Part shown: piece by piece, positions 20,501 to 30,713 of the stretch
Position numbering within the stretch: position 1 is the first letter of the stretch
How the letters are laid out: the number at the start of each line of letters is the position of its first letter
Assembly (NCBI GenBank): GCA_004194705.1
Contig: SADC01001318.1
Location: 977,217 to 1,041,216, forward strand
Origin: Ditylenchus dipsaci
Taxonomy: Eukaryota; Nematoda; Chromadorea; Rhabditida; Anguinidae
Direction of reading: 5' to 3'
Length of the DNA stretch: 64,000 nucleotides
Notes under the pieces: generated by a model
Told to the model about the DNA's origin: nothing
Databases searched by the model: none
Seen by the model: only the letters and a program-made list of their open reading frames with translations
Translations under genes and position numbers: made by a program

Positions 20501-21771
20501 GCCTTTGAGACTGTTTGGCGGTAGGACAAAACCGCGAAAAGTGCGGTTTTATCCGCGGATAAAACCGCACTTTCTGGTTTCATCTTCGGACAAAACCGCT
20601 GAATAAAACAGTTTTTTTGCGGTTTTGTCCTACCCCCGACTGTTTTCATTTCGTTTGCTGGAACTTGAGTGCTGGATCCGGGACAGCCCTGATTAATCAG
20701 CATAATCTAACATCAACTTGTGTTTGATAAACAGTCGAGAAGCTGAAAATTTGGTGCGCGGACATTTACCTGCCAAATTAAAAAAAAAATATCCAACCAG
20801 GCACTTGTGATTTTTCGGTGCTCATTTATTAAAGGGTGGTGGTACTTTTTTCTGGCTCATCCCGGCTCTGACATTAGTTGTTCTGGAAATGAACGATTTT
20901 GACACTAATTCATTATGACACTAATTCAAACCGAATATTATTGGTCTCGACACGATTTGGGTTGGGAAAAATTGTTTATGTCCAAAATTGTCTTGCAGCA
21001 AATCGTTGCGAAACTAAATGACTGTGTCTTTTTTCTGTTACTTTCGTCAGGCTCTTACTTCGTTTTCCTGTTTTGTGGCATACGGTCATTTGGTCATTTT
21101 TAGTAGTTTTCAGTGTTCTTCATCCGTACTCAGTAATATTAATCTATCTTAAAAATTATTATCCGGTGTAATAGCCTGGATATCACAGGCATATAATCCA
21201 TCTTCCACACCCACGTGCTCCAATTCAGGTGCTAATAACTATCCAGGTGATATGACCGAGGTGGTGGTCCCCAGTTACTCCGGCGTTAGGTATATATGCG
21301 CATTGAGCCTTCTTTACACGACGATGGATTTTTAGAGGGAATATACTGTGTGGTGAAATTTTCGCAAAAAATCGATTGCGCGCATCAGAATTCCGTTTAA
21401 TCGACTTAATCGCTCAGAATCCCAACCTTCGCTGTTCTGAACCCTTTAACTACCCTAAATACTGGTTTAGGGTAATTAAGTACTGGCTAGGAGTGGTTTT
21501 CAGTGGTTCAGGATTTCCACCTCACTTAAGGTTGCCCAACCAACCAATGAACGAAATTCTCTGCTTAATTTTTGTAGTATTATAGCGTAACTTGATTTTT
21601 ATTTCAAATTTTTCTCATTTTCAGGCAATCCAGATGGATATCCGCCTATCCCATATTGCGCAGCCCGAATTTAATCATTTAGGTGGTGAAAATCGCAAAT
21701 TCGGTCCTATTTAGCCTAATTCCCGACACGGTTTCACGTTAGAGTAAATGTTTTTTTTTCAATTTTGAATA
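20501..21771. other. Mostly unassigned, with short hairpins
   Basis: 20515-20635 holds short inverted GCGGTTTTATCCGC-type repeats. 21180-21700 shares loose blocks with the ~170-bp repeat at 36050-37400. No gene recognised. Confidence 0.4.
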
Positions 21772-22193
21772 CAGTCAACCTCGTTATAGTGCGACCCCCA
21801 AAAGTTCGTTCCAGCCTCGGTCCGACACTTTTTGAACTCGATTTTTGAAGATTTTTGTAAGTTCTGTTTTAACAGTCTGTCCCAAATATCGTCAGGATTC
21901 CGATTTTGCCGATCGTTTTTCTGAAAACTAAAATTTTTTCTTCTAAAAAGCAAAACCTCGATATAGTGCGACCACATTTTGAAAAAGGGTCGCACTATAT
22001 CGAGGTTTTGCTTTTTTAGAAGAAAAAATTTTAGTTTCAGAAAAACGATCGGCAAAATCGGAATCATGACGATATTTGGGACCAGACTGTTGAAACAGAA
22101 CTTACAAAAATCTTCAAAAATCGAGTTCAAAAAAGTGTCGGACCCGAGGCTGGAACGAACTTTTGGGGGTCGCACTATAACGAGGTTTGACTG
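21772..22193. mobile_element. pogo-like foldback MITE, copy 3
   Basis: Between TA sites (21770-21771, 22194-22195), with ends CAGTCAACCTCGTTATAG and CTATAACGAGGTTTGACTG. Arms include AAAAGTTCGTTCCAGCCT and the CGATCGGCAAAATCGG block. Confidence 0.82.
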
Positions 22194-22913
22194 TAAATCT
22201 TGTATTTAGGCCACCCAGCTGAATATACTACCAAAGGGTACCCACCGACGCTTTTGGATTCGGGTGACGGAAATCACAATTTCGGTCCTGTTTAACCCGA
22301 TTCCTCACGTGATTTTACGTCAGATTCATCGCTTGTTTGTAATTTTACTATATTTTTTCAGGACATCCTGTGGATATACACCTGACCCTAAGGTCGCAAA
22401 GGTCACAGGTCGCAAGGTCGTAAATTGCTATTTTGGTATTGAAAAAATGTTGTTCAGCGCATGATTTATGTAAGATATGATTGGTTTTTTGTCTTATTTG
22501 AAAATCCAATTTTCCAAAATTCATAGACCGTAGCTTAGTATCATTCAATAGAAAATTTTCAAATTTCCAACTTTTTTAAAATTTCGATAAAACCAAAATT
22601 TCCAATGTTCAAGTAGGGATGTGGGCCCTAATTTTTTGTCGCTAATTAGAAGAAAAAGATTTTGTCTAATTCCTAATTAGTAAGATGTCCAAAATAGTTA
22701 AATAATGGCCACTTATTATGCTTACTGCAAGCATCGTGAGCTAATGGGATTTTATAGCAAAGACTGAATGTAATACAGTATCAAGTTAGTTGTCTCCGAT
22801 TCTATTAATCTCAGAATCATTTTTTTCAGACACATTTAAATGCCGAACGATTATTTCCAAATCAAATCGTGTCGAAACCAATAATATTCGGTTTGAATTA
22901 GTGTTTAATTAGG

Positions 22914-23335
22914 GTTGCGAAGGATCGGATTCTTCGATTCGAAGAATCGAAAAGTGATTGGAGTCGAAAATCGGTTTTCGAAGAATCGACTCGGATCGAA
23001 AGTCGAAATCGTTTTTTTCGAAGAATCGACTCGGATCGAAAGTCGAAAGTCGTTTTTTTCGAAGAATCGACTCGGATCGAAAGTCGTTTTTTTCGAAGAA
23101 TCGACTCGGATCGAAAGTCGAAAATCGTTTTTTTTCGAAGAATCGACTCGGATCGAAAAGTCGAAAATCGTTTTTTTTTTGAAGAATCGACTCGGATCGA
23201 AAGTCGAAAATCGTTTTTTTCGAAGAATCGACTCGGATCGAAAGTCGTTTTTTTCGAAGAATCGACTCGGATCGAAAGTCGAAAATCGTTTTTTTCGAAG
23301 AATCGACTCGGATCGAAAGTCGAAACTCTTTATTA
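22914..23335. repeat. Tandem array, ~41-bp unit (GAAGAATCGACTCGGATCG)
   Basis: About nine units of GAAGAATCGACTCGGATCG plus AAAGTCGAAAATCG and a T-run; some units lack ~10 bp. The left edge starts TAGGGTTGCGAA, similar to the TAGGGTTGTCGAG end of the hAT element at 27216, so it may be one arm of a hAT element whose partner is lost. Both-strand open frames here are repeat artefacts. Confidence 0.7.
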
Positions 23336-23836
23336 AATGACCAGACAAGACTAGAGATGAAAATATGACATTTTCGGACAGGACAAAATTTGAATAATTT
23401 TTTCCGAGACGGTGCACTAGGACGGTGCTTCGAAATTCGACCGGGCGGAACGAAATTGTCCCGTTTCCATCTCTAGTCAAGACTAGAGTTGGCTCGGAAT
23501 CGATATTTGGACCGGAACCGGAATTTTAGATTTGTGAAAACCGGAACCGGAACCGGAATTTGATTTTTGTAGAAACCGGAACCAGATCGGAACGGGAATT
23601 TCACTTTACCGAAACCAAAACCGGAGTCGAAAAAAAGAAGTTATCGAAAACTTCATATAAAGTTCATTTTGTCCTCATTTGAACTTCCAAGGGTAAAAGT
23701 TCAAATGATTCTAAAAGGTAGAGTTGATGTTGAAATCAACTTTAGGGTAGGTTGAAAAAAGGTTGTCCGGAGGTTGAGTTCAAGTTAAATTGAACATGGA
23801 GACTTCGCAATACAAGATTAATTTGAGCCTTCAATG

Positions 23837-24640
23837 CAGTGATGTAAATCTCGGAACATCCGCATCGGCACCAGCACCGGCTTCCAAAACTTTCAGCACC
23901 GGCACCGACCCCTGGCTGCTCGTTGCAAGATTTAACCGAGAGAACAGCCTTTCAACACCATCTAGCTGGCGGGAATGGCTAAGATATTTGGTGCCAGTGT
24001 CTTCAGGATTAGGTACGGCTCTGCACTGCCGCCGTGCCAAAACTTTATCGTCTTGAAGGCTTGTTTACTGACTACTGCCAAGAAGGCTTCGATATACTCA
24101 ATTTGAAGACATAAATTGCTAGCAAGAGATCAAAAAGCGAAGAGATTACTTAGCGGTTGTTAAAATGGCAAAATGATTTGAAAAAAATTGTCGCCTTCAC
24201 TCGGTTAATGAAAAATCACATATAAATTTAAAGGCCATTGCCGTCTCCGACAACGGTTGTCCCCCGCCAATTCAAATTTTTTTCGTTGGATCCACGTACT
24301 AATTTTTCAACTTGGTTTCTATCAAAACTATACCTAAAATAAAATTCTAGGCCTTGTTTCGTTAAAAACCAAGCTGAAAAATCCGTACAAAGTTGAATGA
24401 TTAGATAAAAAATTTGAATTGGCGGGGACAATTCAAAACAGGTGGCAATGGCCCTTTAATCTTGCCGGTGCGGGTGCCGGTGCGGACCGAAAAATGCCTG
24501 CACCGGCACCCGCACCGGCACCGACCCCCGCGAATTCTCGCACCGGCACCCGCACCGGCACCGACCCCTGCGAATTCCCGCACGGGCACCTGCACCGGCA
24601 CCGGCGGTGCAGCTGCGGCACCCGGTGCGGTACATCACTG
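23837..24640. mobile_element. hAT-like element with 8-bp target duplication
   Basis: Ends CAGTGATGTA and TACATCACTG are perfect inverted repeats. The octamer CTTCAATG flanks both sides (23829-23836 and 24641-24648). The right part (24464-24625) is a GC-rich array of CACCGGCACCCGCACCGG-type units. A TTAA MITE is nested at 24232-24455. No transposase is left. Confidence 0.88.
24232..24455. mobile_element. TTAA-flanked MITE nested in a hAT-like element
   Basis: Between TTAA sites (24228-24231, 24456-24459), with ends AGGCCATTGCCG and GGCAATGGCCCT and the family hairpin in the middle. It is younger than the hAT element that surrounds it. Confidence 0.78.
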
Positions 24641-25285
24641 CTTCAATGAACTTCATTCGGTTCTTGTTTGAACTTCATACCGCAAAGGTTTAAACGGGTT
24701 TTAGAAAGTACTCTTGAGGTTCACATGAACTTCATAACAGATTGAAAAAAGGTTGACGGTAGGTTGAGTTCAACTTTAATTGAAAATAGAGACTTAGCTA
24801 TACAATATTATTATGAGCCTATAATGAACCTTTTTTAAAAAAAGTTTGAAAAATGTGCATTTGGATCTTAACTTCAAACTTTAACTTTTAACTTTGAACA
24901 TTATTGAACATATCATTTTTCAGTGAAAAATCGAACTTTAAACTGCCTTTTGAGGTAGTTTGAAATTAAAGTCAAAATTTTTAATACTTGTACCGTACTT
25001 TATAAAAGAGTATTCCTATACCTAGAATCGTGCGAAAAACACGATTTTTTGGTCAAAATCAGCACTTGAGGCCAAAAAGCTTGCAAATTTCGGCCTTAAA
25101 AACCGCATACCACCGCAAACTACCCCAAATCACTTGAAACCACCCCATACACCGCGAACCACTTTAGGTAGTGGTTCGCGGTGTGGGAATTCGCAGGGGT
25201 CGGTGCCTGTGCGGGTGCTTTAGGTATGGTAACGAAGAAGTGTTTAATAATTATGAGGATGTTGTAGGATAGCCGTAAGGGTTAT

Positions 25286-26050
25286 GATTCACGAGTCAAA
25301 TCTCAATTTAAAAATTCACTCGTTAATCTGATTCACAAGTCGATTCACGCCTAAATCTAATTCTCATTCAAATTCACACTTCAATCTGATTCACATGTGA
25401 ATTCAGGCCTGAGTCTGATTCACTTGTCAATTCACGCTTCCTTGAATTCTCATGTGAATCAGGTGGACGCCTGAATTTACATGTCGATCAGATTAACGAC
25501 TGACTTTACGTGTGAATCAGACGGACGCCCAAATTCACACCTGAATCAGGCGTCCATCTGATTCACGTCTGAATTCAGGCGTTTGTCTGATTCACGTGTA
25601 AAATTTAACATTTAAGTGTCATGTGAATCAGATACCGTATTTCCTTTAATAAGAGCCCAAGGGCGCTTATTTTTCAAACCTCCAAAAATATGAAAATTTC
25701 GGAGTCGATTTCGAATATTTTGAGTGCTCAACTAAAATCAAAAACGTGGAGTCTGTGGATCTCGCGAGAGTTAAGAAAACGCGAAAAACATATTTGCCAA
25801 ATATTTGCTCTGGGCTGAAATATAGGTCCCAAAGTTAGGGGTGGGCGCTTATTAGAGCATGGGCGCTTGTTAGAGGAAATACGGTAGGCATAAATTAACA
25901 CGTGAATCAGAACACAGGTTGAGGCGTGAATTTACATGTGTGTCAGATGGACGCCTGAATTCAGACGTGAATCAGGTGGGATCTGGATTCACACCTGAAT
26001 CAGATGGAGGAATGAATTGACGCGTGAATAAGATGGGGGCGTGAAGTGAA
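25286..26050. repeat. Degenerate tandem array of GATTCACACCTGAATCAG-type units
   Basis: Units of roughly 30 bp alternate GATTCAC and GTGAATC motifs, so every unit is partly self-complementary. Interrupted by the MITE at 25635-25884. Confidence 0.6.
25635..25884. mobile_element. CCGTATT-end MITE, copy 2
   Basis: Between TA sites (25633-25634, 25885-25886), with ends CCGTATTTCCTTTAATAAG and TTAGAGGAAATACGG. Shares ends and internal AAAATTTCGGAGTCGATTTC-type sequence with the copies at 18.1 and 56.7 kb. Confidence 0.78.
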
Positions 26051-26252
26051 CCAACTTTATATTTAAACTATAATTCTAGAATGGCGCATTCCAATAAACT
26101 CTAACTTTAATCTTTATTTTTAAAAATTTTAACTTTAACAATAAACTTTATCTTTAAACTTTAACTTTCCACTTTAACCTTAACTCTAAAACGGTGCATT
26201 AGTTTTTCAAATTAACTCTAACTTTAACAGAAATTTTAAATTTAACCTGGAG

Positions 26253-26565
26253 CCGTAGTAACAATAGCAGTAACAACTTCCGTGGCTAAAAGTGAAATAT
26301 ATCGGAGTTCAGTCCACTTTTGAAAAGCAGTTTTTTGCAAACAAAAATAGACAAGTTTTATCTTCAGATTTCATTACAATCATCTGAATCGCTCACCGGT
26401 AACTGATTGCCGATAAGCGATTTAGATGATTGTAATAAAATATGAAGATAAAACTTGTCTATTTTTGTTTGCAAAAAACTGCTTTCAAAAAGTGAACTGA
26501 ACTCCGATATATTTCACTTTTAGCCACGGAAGTTGTTACAACTATTGTTACTACGGTCCCTGGGT
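26253..26565. repeat. Nearly perfect palindrome (foldback MITE)
   Basis: Arms CCGTAGTAACAATAGCAGT and complement, AACTTCCGTGGCTAAAAGTG and complement, and GACAAGTTTTATCTTCA and complement meet near 26405. No ORF. Confidence 0.7.
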
Positions 26566-26569
26566 AAAG

Positions 26570-27207
26570 TCTTAAACTTAGGCTTAGGCAAGGGTAGGCC
26601 AATGTATATAAGGACGGACTTTTATGTGTTTCCCTGACTACAAAAAAGTAATAAAAACATTTTTGACTCCGTTCTAATGAACACTAGCCTACCCTTGACT
26701 CAGCCGAAGCCCAAGATTTTACCTAGGGGCCCGCCGAAGTACATAAGTACCAAAACGTAAGCTTTAAAACGTCGAAAAACATCATTTGAGTCATTTTGGG
26801 CGGAGTGCTTATAATGTACTTTAGCCAAAAATTGCTAAGGAGACTTTCTAACGATATTTACAGTTGTAGGAATGGCCTTCTTACCCAAGTGCACAAGTTC
26901 CCGTTTCGGCTCAAAAATTATGAAAAAATTAGATGAGCTTTTAGTACAAGGCTTCAATCTCAAAATTTTAAAAAGGCACATTTGCACAAAATAAGTACAT
27001 TTAAGGTATTTTGGAATAAATATGCTTTTTATCAAGTGCTTATTGCTCTTTCGAAGCTAAAATTTAGAGTCTGACGTGAAAATAAGATTTAGAGTCCGAA
27101 AATAATTACAAATTTCATTAATAAGTAGAGATCGAAGCCCCGCTTTACAGAGTGAGTCGAGAAATTCAAATATTTTCGAACGGCAATAACTTTTTGTCTA
27201 TGCCGAA
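26570..27207. other. No recognised gene
   Basis: Contains one short inverted pair (GGCTTAGGCAAGGGTAGGC near 26583 and its complement near 26690), with no coding features. Confidence 0.45.
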
Positions 27208-27215
27208 TTCCCAAG

Positions 27216-28936
27216 TAGGGTTGTCGAGTCGAGTACTCGAAATCGAGTAATTTCGAGTATTATTCAATATTTTTCGAGTTTCGAGTATCGAGTACTCGAA
27301 AATTTCGAGTATCGAATATCGAATCGAGTACTCGAAAATTTCGAGTTTCGGATATCGAGTCGAGTACTCGAAAGCATCAGCACGCACAAAAAATATCTTT
27401 ATCGAAAACAATTTCGGACAACTATTTATTACTATGACTTATACCATTCAACAATCTTCTTCCAATATATATTTCTTCTGGCTCAAATGTGTTTTCTTGG
27501 CTTGCTTTCTTTAGGATTCGATCTGCCAAATCCACTCTGATCGTTAGAAGGTTAGCTGCTGTCGTCTGTGTCAGGCGCGACTTCAAGGAATTAGAGAAAA
27601 GTAGACTTGCTGTGGAAAAACATCTCTCTGATGCCACACTGGAGAGCAAAATGGACAAATACTTGCGAGCCGGAACAGGCAGGATAGGAAAGCGTGCTAT
27701 ATTTTTCGCCCACCAATTGTACACTTCTCCGTGACCTGGATCGTTTGGCATTGGCAACGACAGCTTTTTTCACTTAAATATCGGCCAATTTCCTCCTATA
27801 ACAATTATTTACGCAAGTCACAAACACTTAGCCTACCTACCCTCAAAGGACAATCTCCTTCCGAGACAGTCTGCACATATTCTTCGTCTTCTTTTCTTCC
27901 CAAAAAGATTCGACTGCAAGGACTTTCGATCGGAATTCAAATGTGTTAGTAAGGTAAGCGCAAGTTATGCTAAATGTATGCGTAAAAACAAAGTACGTGA
28001 TGGTTTAACAAATTTATGTTACCATAAAAGGGAATGCTCCTTATGAGAGAATTCATCGAGTGTAAGAGAAATTAGCTGGTCCTTGACAAAAAGCTACAAG
28101 CTTTCCATGCCCTGCTTTGCCTTCGACGGAATCTGTGCACTAATATCATGGCGAGAAGGAACCTAAGTTAACTATTTAAAAAGTTGTGTAATAAGTTAGA
28201 CAGCAGACGAGCACCTTTGCCAAACCATAGTTGTTGTTAATAAGACGACGAAGAAAAAGTGACTCTGCAATTGAGAAAGGAAGATTCGAGTCCACGATGA
28301 AGTCGGTCACATCGCTCACGAGATCTTTGCTGCGCTGTTTCGAATACCCAGGACTATGAAAGATGAAGATAAATAATCACGATAATCACAGATATCAGTA
28401 CTTACCTGGAGAGAGTAGCTAACGACTCCGTTCTGGCCTTCTTCGGCGCACTCGGACCACAATTTTTATCTTTCATTGCTTCTATATGCTTGACCAATTA
28501 TAGATGATTAGCGCAACATGTCGTTGTTTCGCTCTTTCTGAGGCTCACTTCATCTCCACATTCACACACTGCCTTGTTGCCAGACTTGTTGAAGTGCTTC
28601 CAAACGTCACTTGGCATTTTTCTGAAATAAAAAATATATACACGTAAGTATTTATAGCCGAAGTTTCTTCAAAAGATTTGTATAAGTAGTACAATGTGAG
28701 TAATAAAATTTTGTGTCAAACACTCAAAACTTTTTCAGAAATTTCCAATTTCGAGTCAATGCGAGTACTCGAACATTCGAGTATCGAGTCGAGTCGAGTA
28801 CTCGAAAATTTCGAGTTTCGAGTATCGAGTCGAGTACTCGAAAATTTCGAGTATCGAGTCGAGTACTCGAAAATTTCGAGTTTCGAGTATCAGATCGAGT
28901 CGAGTACTCGAAAATCTCGAGTACTCGACAACCCTA
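27216..28936 (-). mobile_element. hAT transposon, internally deleted, with CGAGTACTCG tandem-repeat arms
   Basis: An exact 8-bp duplication, TTCCCAAG, lies at 27208-27215 and 28937-28944. Ends are TAGGGTTGTCGAGT and ACTCGACAACCCTA. Both arms (27220-27375, 28755-28930) are arrays of CGAGTCGAGTACTCGAAA units; the core CGAGTACTCG is itself a perfect palindrome. The interior carries the two ends of a hAT transposase on the minus strand. Confidence 0.9.
27422..28617 (-). pseudogene. hAT transposase remnant (BED finger and dimerisation domain kept, catalytic core lost)
   Basis: An ATG at 28617 starts MPSDVWKHFNKSGNKAVCEC. This is a BED zinc finger (C-x-C then a later H) that binds transposon ends; it ends at a GT donor at 28405. 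A further exon near 28370-28190 contains DFIVDSNLPFSIAESLFLRR, which matches the region between BED and catalytic domains. The C-terminal hAT dimerisation block lies at 27757-27422: WWAKNIARFPILPVPARKYL then SSVASERCFSTA and NSLKSRLTQTTAANLL. Intact hAT proteins are about 600 residues; the space between these parts is too small and the ORF is broken, so this copy is non-autonomous. Confidence 0.83.
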
Positions 28937-28944
28937 TTCCCAAG

Positions 28945-29485
28945 CTTTGTAAATGCAGAACGACTAAGTTTTTCATAACAGTTTTTTGATGTATAATGTA
29001 AAGAGTTATGGCTGTTCGAAATTGTTCGAATTTCTCGACCTACTCTGTAGTACCATTAGATGCAACAGTAATCATGAGTATACCAGTTTAGACATCATCG
29101 AAAACGATAGAAAATTAAAACAACCTAGAAAAGGTCACAAAAGACTTAATTTTGTTTTTATTGTCTCAAGAGGCCATGAACAACCCTACTGAAAAGGTTC
29201 ACAGGAGGTTGATTGAAGTTAAATTGAAGTTCAATTGAATATTTATTAGATTCAATTGAACCTTTTTTTGAAATTATAAAATTGATCCTCACAAAGTTTG
29301 ACAAGAAGTTCAAGTGAACTACATAAATCTTTGATTAAGCTTCACTGCAAAATTTTTCTTGCCCTCCAAATTGGTGATGGTGCATTTTAGCCTGTATTTA
29401 AGAAGGATTTTTGTGTTCAAGCCCACTTTTCTGCAAGGCCGGGTAGGTGTATGACCAGTTAGGGTGGGTAGGTAGCCAGATAGTA
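28945..29485. other. No recognised gene
   Basis: Holds AAGTTGAA/TTCAATTGAA-rich repeats near 29195-29330 that also occur near 23640-23800 and 24650-24790. Nothing coding was recognised. Confidence 0.4.
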
Positions 29486-29844
29486 CAGGGTGTCCCAAGA
29501 AATTTAATACACTTTGAAGAGTCATAACTTTTTTTCTGGAGTGAATTTGATAAACTGTCAAAGCAGATCGACTTAGAATCGCATGACAATTTTTTGGTAT
29601 ATAAAGTCAAAAACACGATTTCCACTTGGTCCCCCCTGTGGTTTGGGCCTTGCCCATCCAGAGACCATCCAAAGTCCAGGACCCGAAGCACAGGGGGACC
29701 AAGCGAAAATTGTGTTTTTGACTTTATATACCAAAAAATTGTCATGCGATTCTGAGTCGATCTGCCTTGACAGCTTTTCAAAATTCACTCCAGAAAAAAA
29801 AGTTATGACTCTTCAAAGTGTATCAAATTTCTTGGGACACCCTG
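29486..29844. mobile_element. Tc1/mariner-type MITE
   Basis: Between TA sites (29484-29485, 29845-29846), with ends CAGGGTGTCCCAAGAAATTT and complement. The arms extend to ~165 bp each and include GAGTCATAACTTTTTTTCTGG. The centre holds a second palindrome with CTTGGTCCCCC and complement. Confidence 0.82.
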
Positions 29845-29929
29845 TATAGTTGAGTGTTCAGGTGGAATCGCTACAGTAAAACTTTGATATGGGCATACCC
29901 TGGGGACCAGGTCAGGTGTACGTTATAGC

Positions 29930-30115
29930 AGACGAGGATAGGCGACGATGGGCGAAGATGGGCAAGGGTAGGCGAGGATATGCGAGTATGGGCGAGGATG
30001 GGCAACGGTAGGCAAGGATGGGCGAGGATGAGCGAAGACAGGTGAGCACAGGCGAGGATAGGCGAAGATAGGCGAGCATAGGCAAGGGTAGGCGAGGATA
30101 GGAGAGATAGAGTAG
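29930..30115 (+). repeat. 10-bp minisatellite (GGCGAGGATG unit)
   Basis: About 18 tandem units of GGCGAGGATG/GGCAAGGGTA type. Confidence 0.85.
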
Positions 30116-30361
30116 GTAGGTTAACAGGTAGGCTGGATGATCTACCCTAACCATTAATGCACTCGAAAGAAGAATCTACCCGAACTACTAATGTAAATGA
30201 ACCATTATTGTTCCAAACCACGGGAATAGTGCCCGAACCACTAATGTTCCCGAACGGCATAGGCGCCTGCAGACCTAGTATATTGATATTTAATACGAAA
30301 AATTCGTTCAAAAGTTGAAAATGCGCGTTAAAAACCAGCCGAGCAAGAGCAAAATTATGAT

Positions 30362-30530
30362 ACAGTTGGGTTCGGAATTGATATTTGGACCGCAACCGGA
30401 ACCGGAATTTTAGTTTTGTGAAAACCGGAACCGGAATTACATATTTTATCACGACCAGAACCGGAATCTAAAAAAAAGACCGGAATTCCGGGAAACTGGA
30501 ACCGGAATTCCGGGCCAGCTCTAGCCAAGA
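30362..30530. repeat. CCGGAACCGG-rich MITE-like repeat
   Basis: Runs from CAGTTGGGTTCGGAATTG to GGGCCAGCTCTA, with internal ACCGGAACCGGAATT units. A second copy lies at 23486-23640. No clear target duplication. Confidence 0.5.
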
Positions 30531-30713
30531 CCCAAAAAAACAGACACACTAACTATTGGTCAACCCAGCTCTAAGGATTATCCCTACAGCAAGAACTCCA
30601 GTGAACCGAAAAAATGGCAACACAAACGGACCACAGAGACGAAAAAACCCCAGATAAAATTTCTTTATTTATCAAAAGCATCACAATACATGAGATCATT
30701 AGACAATGAATTA

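Noticed and set aside
22905..23480. 191-codon minus-strand frame rich in RVDSSKK/FDPSRFF repeats
   Set aside because: Produced by the ~41-bp tandem array; no domain, open on both strands.
24401..24671. Several overlapping ORFs rich in GAGAGAR or PAPAPAP
   Set aside because: GC-rich tandem array of a hAT-like element, open in many frames.
29398..29849. 127- and 88-codon ORFs on both strands
   Set aside because: They are translations of the arms of the mariner-type MITE; the two strands encode mirror-image sequences.
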